The position numbers and the translations under genes are program-made. A DNA stretch of 39,538 bases from DATLFS01 sp035540935 (GTDB taxonomy: Bacteria; Actinomycetota; CADDZG01; WHSQ01): assembly GCA_035540935.1 (NCBI GenBank), contig DATLFS010000127.1, positions 1 through 39,538 of the forward strand, in the 5' to 3' direction. The number at the start of each line of letters is the position of its first letter. Within the stretch, counting starts at the first letter, position 1. This document shows positions 25,044 through 32,596 of the stretch, piece by piece. The notes below the pieces were generated by a model. The model did not search any database and was not told where the DNA came from. It saw only the letters and a list, made by a program, of their open reading frames with translations.

Positions 25044-25450
25044 GAGGGTGCGCCGCGGCGCTCGTCGTGGGTCTGGTCCTCGCCGGATGCTCCGGCGGTG
25101 AGCCACGAGCCGCCGGCGATTGCGGCTTCCCCGACGCCGATCCTGCGGCCGACGAGTCGCTCGTCCCGCCGGAGCTTCTGCTCACCGGCACCGACCTGCT
25201 CTCGGCAGAGCGCCACCGCGGCACGGTGAACGTGGTCCTGGCGGCGCCGTGGAGCGTGCAGGACGCGCTCGACCGGTACCGCGACGCGGTCGGAGAAGCC
25301 GGCTTCAGGATCGTCAGCGAAGACAACGAGGGCTTCGAGGCGGAGCTGTACCTACGCCGCGGGCGACTGCTCGCGATGACCCAGGTCCGTCGCACGGTCT
25401 GCGCGGACAGAAGCATCGTCTTCTTCCGCGCCTCCCGGGTCGACCCCTAG
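25040..25450 (+). CDS. Small lipoprotein, paralogue of the one at 19871-20281
   Basis: A 136-aa predicted lipoprotein, the same length as its paralogue. Lipobox LAGC (Cys17); C28 and C121 match C29 and C121 of the other. Shared features in register are EAGFRIV (87-92), NEGFEAE (96-102), RGR (107-109) and TVCAD (119-123). Two exported Cys at matching places may form a disulfide. No known family recognised. The GTG start overlaps the SDR stop by 4 nt, making it the last gene of the ABC cluster. Its TAG shares CTAG (25447-25450) with the stop of the convergent membrane protein. Confidence 0.8.
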   Translation: MRGCAAALVVGLVLAGCSGGEPRAAGDCGFPDADPAADESLVPPELLLTGTDLLSAERHRGTVNVVLAAPWSVQDALDRYRDAVGEAGFRIVSEDNEGFEAELYLRRGRLLAMTQVRRTVCADRSIVFFRASRVDP

Positions 25451-26694
25451 CGCGCGAGCGGCCTCAGCCACATCGAGGCATGCCGCGGTTGCATGGTGGC
25501 GGCTACCACCCCGATCACGTCGGAGTTCAGCGCATCGAGGTCGACCTCGTCGCGCAGCCTCGCGGAGAATCGGTCGAGTGTCTTCTCCGCGTCGTACTTG
25601 CGCCGGTAGAAGCGGCGGTCGATGAACGACTGGAGGTTGCGCCGCACGGGGCGGAACAACGCCGCGACCGCGAGGGTCGACGCGGCGACCGCGAGATCGT
25701 TCGTCTCCTGTCTCGTGACGAGGCGGGCGAGCGCGCTCGTCGTCACGACGCCGGCCGCGTAGAGGAGCGCCAGCGTTCCCGTCAATGCGCCATAGACGAG
25801 CGCGCGGTTGATGATGACGTCGATGTCGTAGAGGCGGTAGCGCAGGATGGCGATACCGGCCGCGATCGGGATCAGCACGAACGAGAAGAGCGAAAAGTTC
25901 TGCAGGAGCGTCAGCCAAGCGGGGCTGCCGATCCCGCTCCAGTCGGAGTCGAAGGCGAGGGAGAATCCCACCGCCGTCATGTAAAGCGTCGCCGTGAGGC
26001 CCGCGCCGGCGGAGAACCACTTCAGCTGGAGTCGCTCGCGCCCCTGTGAGCGCCGGAAGCGGCCGATCATGGCGACGGCCGACGCGATCATGCAGAGCGG
26101 GAGCAACGGGAGGATCCAATATGCGGCCGCCGACAGCGACCGCAGTGCAGCGACCCCCAATGGATTCGGATCGGCCGGCAGGAAGTCGAGCTGGGCGACC
26201 TCGCGGATCGAACCGGGAGTCATCGTGGTCAAGGCGGTTACGACGACCAGCACGAACGCCGACAGCCGCGCGAGCGGCCGCCATCTCTCCGACGGCAGGC
26301 GTCCGTCGGGGAACAGCAGGATCAGGAAGGTCCCGATCAGCCCCACCCCGGGGACCCATGCCGAGGCATGTAGCGCGGCCAGGACGTCGGGCGCCGGCAG
26401 CGACCCGGGCTCGGTGACGTAGGCGTAGCGGATGTAGCCCTTCATGAATGCATCCGCGAAGCCCCACGCGAAGCCGATGGCGAGGAGGATCCAGCCGACG
26501 GAGTTGTGAGGATGACGCGTCGCCACCAGGACGCCGACGATCGGGAACGAGAACATGACCAGCGCCAGCACCGCCGGTCCGATCTCCGCCCCCGACGTGG
26601 CGTTCAGCAGCGAGAAGACGATCCCGCCGGCGAAGGCGAGCGCGGTGAAGCCGAACAAGAACCACGCGAGCAGCGTGGCGGTGCGGCGCTCCAT
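25447..26694 (-). CDS. Sensor-like membrane protein without a kinase domain
   Basis: A 415-aa integral membrane protein with roughly eight to nine hydrophobic helices (about 8-330), then a soluble tail. Sequence such as RYRLYDIDVIINRALVYGAL, then FRPVRRNLQSFIDRRFYRRK and DAEKTLDRFSARLRDEVDLD, is the usual membrane-plus-linker module found N-terminal to GAF/histidine-kinase domains in actinobacteria and Chloroflexota. Here the protein stops after a short piece (VVAATMQPRHASMWLRPLAR) where the GAF or kinase part would go on, with no frameshift visible near the stop. It is thus a free-standing input module or a degenerate sensor. No partner kinase is in the window. Confidence 0.8.
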   Translation of the reverse strand: MERRTATLLAWFLFGFTALAFAGGIVFSLLNATSGAEIGPAVLALVMFSFPIVGVLVATRHPHNSVGWILLAIGFAWGFADAFMKGYIRYAYVTEPGSLPAPDVLAALHASAWVPGVGLIGTFLILLFPDGRLPSERWRPLARLSAFVLVVVTALTTMTPGSIREVAQLDFLPADPNPLGVAALRSLSAAAYWILPLLPLCMIASAVAMIGRFRRSQGRERLQLKWFSAGAGLTATLYMTAVGFSLAFDSDWSGIGSPAWLTLLQNFSLFSFVLIPIAAGIAILRYRLYDIDVIINRALVYGALTGTLALLYAAGVVTTSALARLVTRQETNDLAVAASTLAVAALFRPVRRNLQSFIDRRFYRRKYDAEKTLDRFSARLRDEVDLDALNSDVIGVVAATMQPRHASMWLRPLAR

Positions 26695-26765
26695 GCCCCT
26701 ATCTTCGCCGTCCGCCGTCCGGCCATCGTTACGGAACGCGCCCCGGTTGGGCCGAGCCGCCTGGG

Positions 26766-26771
26766 TATGAT
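26766..26771 (+). promoter_or_regulatory. -10 element of fdxA
   Basis: TATGAT, about 50 nt before the fdxA ATG. The leader contains AGGAGGA (26801-26807), 8 nt before the ATG. The gap 26695-26815 otherwise holds nothing I recognise. Confidence 0.5.
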
Positions 26772-26815
26772 GCGCGCCCAGACATGGATCGAGCCCCCTC
26801 AGGAGGACGAGCGCA

Positions 26816-27115
26816 ATGACCTACGTCATCGCCGAGCCCTGCATCGGCGTGAAAGACCGGGCATGCGTGGACGAGTGCCCGGTCGACTGCATCTACGAGG
26901 GCGAAGAGCAGCTGTACATCCACCCCGAGGAGTGCGTCGACTGCGATGCGTGCCTGCCGGCCTGCCCCGTGGACGCCATCTTCCCGGCCGACAACGTCCC
27001 GCCCGAGTGGCAGAACTTCATCCAGGTGAACGCCCAGTGGTTCGAAGAGAACCCCGAGGCCTCCGGCGGCGCGATGGAGTCGCCGTTCGCACCGTCGGAG
27101 GAGAGAGCCGAGTAG
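26816..27115 (+). CDS. fdxA: 7Fe ferredoxin
   Basis: A 99-aa seven-iron ferredoxin. By register with Azotobacter FdI, C9, C17 and C50 would hold the 3Fe-4S cluster and C21, C40, C43 and C46 the 4Fe-4S cluster (motifs ACVDECPVDC and CVDCDACLPACP); C25 is the extra conserved Cys. The C-terminal acidic extension (VPPEWQNFIQVNAQWFEENP) is normal for FdxA. It carries electrons in the cytoplasm, and KorAB only 420 bp downstream is an obvious donor. Confidence 0.97.
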   Translation: MTYVIAEPCIGVKDRACVDECPVDCIYEGEEQLYIHPEECVDCDACLPACPVDAIFPADNVPPEWQNFIQVNAQWFEENPEASGGAMESPFAPSEERAE

Positions 27116-27139
27116 AGATCCTCGTTCTCAGCACCACGC

Positions 27140-27162
27140 GGAGGCCGGCTCAGCCGGCCTCC
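27140..27162 (+). terminator. GC-rich hairpin after fdxA
   Basis: A perfect 10-bp stem (GGAGGCCGGC with GCCGGCCTCC) and a TCA loop, 24 nt after the fdxA stop. No U-run follows, as is common for actinobacterial terminators. It is followed by CGTCGCGCCGGG, the same 12 bases that follow the hairpin after erpA. Confidence 0.5.
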
Positions 27163-27182
27163 CGTCGCGCCGGGCGGTCCGC

Positions 27183-27416
27183 ATGCGCCGGATGACCGAC
27201 GAGGAGCTTTCCGACGAGGCGGCATGGCGCGCGCTCCTCGGGAGCCGCGTCACCCTGCGCTTCCGTCTGGGCGGCGACCCCGCGCACCCGTTCTCCGAGG
27301 CGATCGGCGTCGTGCGATCGGTCGGGGAGGGAAGAGCGGTCGTCGTCGATAGGCGGGGCAAGCCGACGGAAGTCCCGCTCGCGGACATCCTCGCGGCGAA
27401 GGTCCTCTCCGGTTGA
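27183..27416 (+). CDS. Stand-alone SH3-like domain protein (Rv0428c N-terminal type)
   Basis: A 77-aa protein. Residues about 17-75 (LLGSRVTLRFRLGGDPAHPF ... VVVDRRGKPTEVPLADILAA) resemble the SH3-like domain found N-terminal to GNAT acetyltransferases of the mycobacterial Rv0428c type, but here no acetyltransferase follows. This family call is from memory of the pattern and is tentative. ATG 27183 or 27192 may be used. It lies between the hairpin after fdxA and the korA promoter region, so it seems separately expressed. Confidence 0.55.
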   Translation: MRRMTDEELSDEAAWRALLGSRVTLRFRLGGDPAHPFSEAIGVVRSVGEGRAVVVDRRGKPTEVPLADILAAKVLSG

Positions 27417-27459
27417 AAAAGCAGCCGGTCGCGGCCTCGGGAGGCTCCCGCTGTGCGAC

Positions 27460-27465
27460 TATGGT
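27460..27465 (+). promoter_or_regulatory. Candidate -10 element of korAB
   Basis: TATGGT in the 116-bp gap before korA. Its predicted leader of about 60 nt carries a cUUCGg tetraloop hairpin (27486-27499) and the GAGGAGG ribosome site (27517-27523). No recognisable -35. Confidence 0.4.
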
Positions 27466-27532
27466 GGAGAAATAAGGAAACGCGACGCGCTTCGGCGCGC
27501 CGGGACTTTCGTGGGTGAGGAGGCTTCACCAG

Positions 27533-29395
27533 ATGGCGCAGATCGCGCCCCCTGACAAGAGGGGGGGCGGACGGCAGGAATTGGATCGCGTCGTCATCCG
27601 GTTCGCGGGGGATTCGGGTGACGGCATGCAGCTCACGGGCGACCGCTTCACCTCGGTCAGCGCGTTCTTCGGCAACGACCTCGCTACGCTCCCGGACTTC
27701 CCCGCCGAGATCCGGGCGCCGGCCGGCACGCTGGCCGGCGTCTCCGCCTTCCAGGTCCACTTCTCCGACCACGACATCCTCACGCCGGGGGATCAGCCCG
27801 GCGTCCTGGTCGCGATGAACCCCGCGGCGCTCAAGTCGAACCTCAAAGACCTGGTGCGGGGCGGCGTCCTGATCGTGAACGAGGACGCCTTCGAGAAGCG
27901 CAACCTCGAGAAGGTGGGTTACGCCTCGAATCCGATCGAGGACGGCTCGCTCGACGGTTACCAGCTCATCAAGATCCCCATGACCAAGATGACGATCGAG
28001 GCGGTCAAGGCGTCTGATCTCAACAAGAAGGAAGCCGAGCGGTGCAAGAACATGTTCGCCCTCGGCGTCATCTCGTGGATGTACGGCCGCCCGCTCGAGC
28101 CGACGGTCGCCTGGCTCGAGAAGAAGTTCGCCAAGAAGCCGGGTATCGCGCAGGCTAACGTCGCCGCTCTCAAGGCCGGGCACGCGTTCGGTGAGACGGC
28201 GGAGCTGGCGGCATACGAGGTCAAGCCGGCGACGCTCGCGCCCGGGCGCTACCGGCGGATCACCGGCAACCAAGCGCTGGCGCTCGGATTGATCGCAGCG
28301 GGTGTGCAGTCCAAGCTCCCGGTGTTCCTCGGCTCGTATCCCATCACGCCGGCGTCCGACCTCCTCCACGAGCTGAGCCGTCACAAGAACTTCGGCGTGC
28401 GGACGATCCAGGCCGAGGACGAGATCGCCGCCGTCTCGATGGCGCTCGGCGCGTCGTTCTCCGGCCACATCGGCGTTACGACCACGTCGGGCCCCGGGCT
28501 CGACCTCAAGAGCGAGGCGATCGGGCTCGGCATCGCGCTCGAGCTCCCGCTGATCGTGGTCGACATCCAGCGCGGCGGTCCGTCGACCGGCCTTCCCACG
28601 AAGACGGAGCAGAGCGACCTTCTGCACGCGATGTACGGCCGTCACGGAGAGGCGCCGCTGCCGATCGTCGCCGCCTACTCGCCGCCGTCGTGCTTCTGGG
28701 CCGCGCTCGAGGCGGTGCGCATCGCGATCAAGTACATGACGCCGGTGATCATCCTGTCCGACGGCTACCTGGCGAACGGCGCCGAGCCATGGCGGATACC
28801 GGGGGTGGCGAAGCTGCCGGAGATTCCGGTGCGCTTCGCGGCGGGGCCGAACGCCGGCGAGGACTTCTGGCCCTATCTCCGCGACGACGAGACGCTCGCG
28901 CGCCCGTGGGCGATCCCCGGGACGCCGGGGCTCCAGCACCGCATCGGCGGTCTCGAGAAGGCCGACGGGACCGGCAACATCTCCTACGACGCCGAGAACC
29001 ATCAGCTGATGACGCAGCTGCGCGCGGCCAAGATCAAAGCGATCGAAGAGGACATCGAACCACTCGAGTGGGACGGCGACACCGATGCAAGGACGCTGGT
29101 GCTCGGCTGGGGCTCGACCTACGGCGCGATCGGCGCTGCGGTCCGGCGTTTGCGCGCCAAAGGGAAGAAGGTGGCCCGCGCCCACCTCAAGCATCTGAAT
29201 CCGTTCCCCAAGAACACCGGCGAGGTGCTGGCGCGATTCGAGACCGTGATCGTCCCCGAGATGAACATGGGGCAGCTCTCCAAGCTGCTCCGCGCCGAGT
29301 TCCTGACGCCGACCGTCTCCATCAACCAGGTGAAAGGTCTTCCGTTCCGCGCCGCGGAGCTGGAGGCACGTATCGAGGAGTATCTAGATGACTGA
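27533..29395 (+). CDS. korA: 2-oxoglutarate:ferredoxin oxidoreductase, alpha(-gamma) subunit
   Basis: A 620-aa fused gamma-alpha subunit. The N-terminal gamma domain (about 18-200) begins VVIRFAGDSGDGMQLTGD. The alpha pyrimidine domain (about 225-460) has FLGSYPITPASDLLHELSRH, IQAEDEIAAVSMALGASFSG and TTTSGPGLDLKSEAIGLGIA, and a C-terminal domain follows. With KorB it converts 2-oxoglutarate and CoA to succinyl-CoA and CO2, reducing ferredoxin (reversible). The ATG at 27533 follows GAGGAGG by 9 nt; a GTG at 27515 overlaps that site and is rejected. It overlaps korB by 8 nt. The mycobacterial-type KorAB tolerates oxygen. Confidence 0.94.
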   Translation: MAQIAPPDKRGGGRQELDRVVIRFAGDSGDGMQLTGDRFTSVSAFFGNDLATLPDFPAEIRAPAGTLAGVSAFQVHFSDHDILTPGDQPGVLVAMNPAALKSNLKDLVRGGVLIVNEDAFEKRNLEKVGYASNPIEDGSLDGYQLIKIPMTKMTIEAVKASDLNKKEAERCKNMFALGVISWMYGRPLEPTVAWLEKKFAKKPGIAQANVAALKAGHAFGETAELAAYEVKPATLAPGRYRRITGNQALALGLIAAGVQSKLPVFLGSYPITPASDLLHELSRHKNFGVRTIQAEDEIAAVSMALGASFSGHIGVTTTSGPGLDLKSEAIGLGIALELPLIVVDIQRGGPSTGLPTKTEQSDLLHAMYGRHGEAPLPIVAAYSPPSCFWAALEAVRIAIKYMTPVIILSDGYLANGAEPWRIPGVAKLPEIPVRFAAGPNAGEDFWPYLRDDETLARPWAIPGTPGLQHRIGGLEKADGTGNISYDAENHQLMTQLRAAKIKAIEEDIEPLEWDGDTDARTLVLGWGSTYGAIGAAVRRLRAKGKKVARAHLKHLNPFPKNTGEVLARFETVIVPEMNMGQLSKLLRAEFLTPTVSINQVKGLPFRAAELEARIEEYLDD

Positions 29396-30455
29396 CGAGC
29401 TGTCCGGCGGAGAACGAGGCATCACCGAGGCGACCGGCGGGGTCACGACGCTCACGCGCAGTGACTTCGTCTCGGATCAAGAGGTGCGCTGGTGTCCGGG
29501 ATGCGGCGACTACGCGATCCTGGCGGCGGTTCAGTCTGTGATGCCCGAGCTGGGCATCCCGCGCGAAAAGTTCGTCTTCGTGTCGGGGATCGGCTGCTCC
29601 AGCCGCTTCCCCTACTACATGGACACCTACGGGCTGCACGGCATCCACGGCCGCGCCCCGGCGATCGCTACCGGCGTCGCGGCGGCGCGCCCCGATCTGC
29701 ACGTCTGGGTCGTCACCGGAGACGGCGACGCGCTCTCGATCGGCGGCAACCACTTCATCCATGCTCTCCGGCGTAACGTCAACCTGAAGATCCTGTTGTT
29801 CAACAACCAGATCTACGGCCTGACGAAGGGGCAGTACTCGCCGACGTCGGAGCGCGGGAAGATCACGAAGTCGACGCCGTTCGGTTCGCTCGAAGCGCCG
29901 TTCAACCCGATCAGCCTCGCGCTCGCGGCCGAAGCAACCTTTGTAGCGCGGACCTACGACGTCGAGCGCAAGCACCTGCCGCAGATACTCCGGCGCGCCG
30001 CGGCGCATCGCGGGAGCGCCTTCGTCGAGATCTATCAGAACTGCAACATCTTCAACGACGGCGCGTTCGTCGCCCTCACCGGGAAGGGCGGCACCGGGAA
30101 CCGCATCTACCTCGAGCACGGCAAGCCGATCCGCTTCGGTCCCGACGGCTCGAAGGGGGTCGTCCAGAAGCCCGACGGGACGCTGGAGATAGTCGACGTC
30201 GCGACCGCCGGTGAGGCCGCCCTCCTCGTCCACGACGAGCACCGCGACGATCCGAGCCTGGCATTCGCGTTGAGCCGCTTGGCGCAGAGCCCGACTTCGC
30301 CGACTCCGCTGGGCGTCTTCCGCTCCGTCGACCGCCCGGTCTACGGAGACGCGATGGAGGCGCAGCTGAGGAGCGCGGCCGAGCAGCAGGGGCCGGGCGA
30401 TCTCGAGCGGCTCCTCTCCTCGGGCGACACCTGGATGGTCGGCGGCTCCGGATGA
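29388..30455 (+). CDS. korB: 2-oxoglutarate:ferredoxin oxidoreductase, beta subunit
   Basis: A 355-aa ThDP and Fe-S subunit. Cluster ligands are probably C36 and C39 (RWCPGCGDYAIL), C70 (GIGCSSRFPYY) and the Cys of IYQNCNIFND. The ThDP/Mg motif is GDGDALSIGGNHF to FNNQIYGLTKGQYSPTS (111-153), the latter typical of KorB rather than pyruvate enzymes. The start is inside the korA end, so expression is coupled. Its TGA overlaps the ATG of the small gene that follows. Confidence 0.95.
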   Translation: MTDELSGGERGITEATGGVTTLTRSDFVSDQEVRWCPGCGDYAILAAVQSVMPELGIPREKFVFVSGIGCSSRFPYYMDTYGLHGIHGRAPAIATGVAAARPDLHVWVVTGDGDALSIGGNHFIHALRRNVNLKILLFNNQIYGLTKGQYSPTSERGKITKSTPFGSLEAPFNPISLALAAEATFVARTYDVERKHLPQILRRAAAHRGSAFVEIYQNCNIFNDGAFVALTGKGGTGNRIYLEHGKPIRFGPDGSKGVVQKPDGTLEIVDVATAGEAALLVHDEHRDDPSLAFALSRLAQSPTSPTPLGVFRSVDRPVYGDAMEAQLRSAAEQQGPGDLERLLSSGDTWMVGGSG

Positions 30456-30685
30456 GCGACGAACGGATCGAGAAGCTCGCGGCGAAGCTGCTGCGCGAGA
30501 ACGGCTTCGAGAGCATGGATCAGGCGCGTGCCGCCGCGCGCGCGATGCTCGAGGAGTCGGACGAGCGCACCGCCGATCCGGCCGCACACGACCACGAGCA
30601 CGAAGAGAAGATCCGCCGGACCTCCGGCGAGACCGCGTCGACCGGCGAGTCCGGCGTCAGCCGGCGCGTCTTCGACGGAGACTGA
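30452..30685 (+). CDS. Hypothetical protein, 77 aa, charged
   Basis: No family recognised. The N-terminus (about 1-36) is a helix-forming ERIEKLAAKLLRENGFESMD stretch that looks like a small helical pair, and the rest is polar and probably disordered, rich in Glu, His, Ser and Thr. Real-gene evidence is the ATGA overlap with korB, which puts it in the kor operon. Role unknown; a short accessory or assembly factor would fit, but nothing shows that. Confidence 0.55.
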   Translation: MSDERIEKLAAKLLRENGFESMDQARAAARAMLEESDERTADPAAHDHEHEEKIRRTSGETASTGESGVSRRVFDGD

Positions 30686-30698
30686 CCCTCCACACCGT

Positions 30699-30704
30699 TA
30701 CTCT
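30699..30704 (+). promoter_or_regulatory. -10 element of the ThDP-enzyme gene, leaderless geometry
   Basis: TACTCT with a 6-nt spacer (CGGGAG) to the ATG at 30711. The GGAG touches the ATG, so it cannot work as a normal ribosome site. Confidence 0.5.
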
Positions 30705-30710
30705 CGGGAG

Positions 30711-32330
30711 ATGGCCGAACACCTGCACGCGGGTTACGCGGTATCGCGCGCTCTCAAAGCGTTGGGCGTCGAGCAGATCTTCACGCTCTCCGGCGGCCAC
30801 ATCTTTCCGATCTTCGATGCCTGCCACAACGACGGCATCCGCATCGTCGACGTGCGTCACGAGCAGAGCGCGGGTTTCGCGGCCGAGGGCTGGGCGCGGC
30901 TCACGAGGAGGGTCGGCGTAGCCGTCGTCACCGCCGGGCCGGGAGTGACCAATGTCATGAGCCCGATCGCGCAGGCCGGTTTCAACGGCGCGCCGATGCT
31001 CGTGCTGGCCGGCCGCGCCCCGCAGTTCCGTTGGGGCAAGGGCTCCCTGCAAGAGATCGACCACGTCCCGTTCCTCGCGCCGCTGGCGGAGGCGCGGACG
31101 GTGATGGACCCGGCGGCGATCGTCGACGCGGTGGTCGCCGCGGCGCGCGGCGCATCTTCGCCGCCGCGTAGGCCGGCGTTCCTCGACTTCCCGCTGGACG
31201 TCATGTTCAGCACGACCGACGTCGAGGTCGGCGAGGTTCCGCCGGTCGAGACGCCGGAGCCGGACGGGTCCGCGGTGGAAGAGATCGCCCGCCTCCTCGC
31301 GGAGGCGCGGCGGCCCGTGCTCATCGGCGGATCTAACGTGTGGCTGGACGGCGCCGACGCCGCGTTGCGTGAGCTGGTCGAGGCGGCGGAGCTGCCGGTG
31401 TTCCTCAACGGGCAGGGCAGAGGCTGCGTGCCGGCCGACCACCGCCTCGCGTTCTCCCGGGCGCGCTCGCGCGCGCTGGCAGACGCCGACCTCGTGATCG
31501 TCGCCGGCACGCCGCTCGACTTCCGCCTCGGCTTCGGCGAGGGCTTCGGCCAGGCGACGAAGGTCGTGCACCTCGACTCGGACCCCTCCCTCATCTCGCA
31601 GGTGATACCTCTGGCCGCGGGAGCCGGAGCGCCCCTCGACAAGACTTTCGCCGCGCTGACGGCGGCGGTCGATGCGCCGGGTGACACGAAGGACTGGGTC
31701 GAACTGCTTCGCGGCGAAGAGGAGAAGAGGCGCGCCGCCGCGCAGGCCGACCTCTCCTCGACGCAGACCCCGATACACCCGATGCGCGTCTACGGCGAGC
31801 TGGCGAAGGTGCTGGACCGCGATGCGATCGTCGTGGGAGACGGCGGCGACTTCGTCTCCTACGCCGGCCGCGAGGTGCCGTCCTACGAGGGCGGCGCGTG
31901 GCTGGATCCCGGACCTTTCGGTTGCCTCGGCTGCGGGCCGGGCTACGCACTCGCGGCGCGCCTCGCGCACCCCGACCGCCAGGTGTGTCTCCTCTACGGC
32001 GACGGCGCGCTCGGGTTCTCCGGGACCGAGCTCGAGACGTTCGTGCGCCACGGCCTCCCGGTGGTGGCGGTCGTGGGCAACAACGGCATCTGGGCGCTCG
32101 AGAAGCACCCGATGCGGGCGATGTACGGCTACGACGTCGCCGCCGACCTCCGACCCGGCATCCGCTACGACCGGATGATGGAGGCCTTCGGCGGCCGCGG
32201 CGAGCTGGTCGACGATCCCGAGGAGGTCGGGCCCGCCCTTCGGCGCGCTTTCGAATCGGGTGAGCCCTCGCTGGTCAACATCCTGACCGACCCCGAGGTG
32301 GCGTACCCGCGGTCGTCGAACCTGGCGTGA
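30711..32330 (+). CDS. ThDP-dependent enzyme, acetolactate synthase-like
   Basis: A 539-aa enzyme of the acetolactate synthase / 2-hydroxyacyl-CoA lyase group. The pyrimidine domain has the cofactor-activating Glu51 in DVRHEQSAGFAAEGWAR, followed by TAGPGVTNVMSPIAQA. The central domain (about 190-325) would bind FAD or be degenerate. The ThDP-binding domain has YGDGALGFSGTELETFVRHG to VVGNNGIWALEKHP. No regulatory small subunit is nearby, so it is probably not the main biosynthetic IlvB. It resembles mycobacterial IlvG-type and oxalyl-CoA-decarboxylase-like proteins. The true reaction is unresolved. Confidence 0.88.
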   Translation: MAEHLHAGYAVSRALKALGVEQIFTLSGGHIFPIFDACHNDGIRIVDVRHEQSAGFAAEGWARLTRRVGVAVVTAGPGVTNVMSPIAQAGFNGAPMLVLAGRAPQFRWGKGSLQEIDHVPFLAPLAEARTVMDPAAIVDAVVAAARGASSPPRRPAFLDFPLDVMFSTTDVEVGEVPPVETPEPDGSAVEEIARLLAEARRPVLIGGSNVWLDGADAALRELVEAAELPVFLNGQGRGCVPADHRLAFSRARSRALADADLVIVAGTPLDFRLGFGEGFGQATKVVHLDSDPSLISQVIPLAAGAGAPLDKTFAALTAAVDAPGDTKDWVELLRGEEEKRRAAAQADLSSTQTPIHPMRVYGELAKVLDRDAIVVGDGGDFVSYAGREVPSYEGGAWLDPGPFGCLGCGPGYALAARLAHPDRQVCLLYGDGALGFSGTELETFVRHGLPVVAVVGNNGIWALEKHPMRAMYGYDVAADLRPGIRYDRMMEAFGGRGELVDDPEEVGPALRRAFESGEPSLVNILTDPEVAYPRSSNLA

Positions 32331-32337
32331 CCGGCAG

Positions 32338-32529
32338 ATGCACGAGGTGTGGCACGTGGCGGTGCTCGGCACGACGCTGTTCGCCGCGGCCGGCGCCGCT
32401 CTCCTCCTCCTCGCTCCGTTGCTGTTCGAGGAACCACCGCCGATCCTCGCTCGCGGGCGCCCGGCGGTGCTCGCTCTCGCCGCGGTCGCGGCCCTTCTCA
32501 TAGTGGGGGAATGGACCTTGATCCACTGA
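32338..32529 (+). CDS. Small two-helix membrane protein
   Basis: A 63-aa protein of two hydrophobic stretches (about 7-29 and 43-60) joined by a Pro/Arg loop (EEPPPILARGRP). It follows the ThDP-enzyme gene by 7 bp and its end overlaps the palindrome upstream of erpA. Coding potential is supported by the position and by the membrane-protein pattern only; no family is recognised. Confidence 0.5.
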   Translation: MHEVWHVAVLGTTLFAAAGAALLLLAPLLFEEPPPILARGRPAVLALAAVAALLIVGEWTLIH

Positions 32530-32542
32530 AGTTCAGTAATAT
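32525..32542 (+). promoter_or_regulatory. Palindrome and -10-like element upstream of erpA
   Basis: ACTGAA-G-TTCAGT (32525-32537) is a perfect inverted repeat, overlapped at its last base by TAATAT (32537-32542), an AT-rich -10-like hexamer that stands out in this GC-rich sequence. The erpA leader would be about 50 nt with AGGAGG (32583-32588). A repressor bound here would cover the promoter. Which regulator is unknown. Confidence 0.4.
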
Positions 32543-32596
32543 CGGAGTCTCTGTAGGTCTTAGGGGCAGAAGGCCCTTTGTCAGGAGGAATGGTCT

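Noticed and set aside
27515..27535. GTG at 27515 as the korA start
   Set aside because: It overlaps the GAGGAGG ribosome site that serves the ATG at 27533, and the extra residues are not part of the Kor family.
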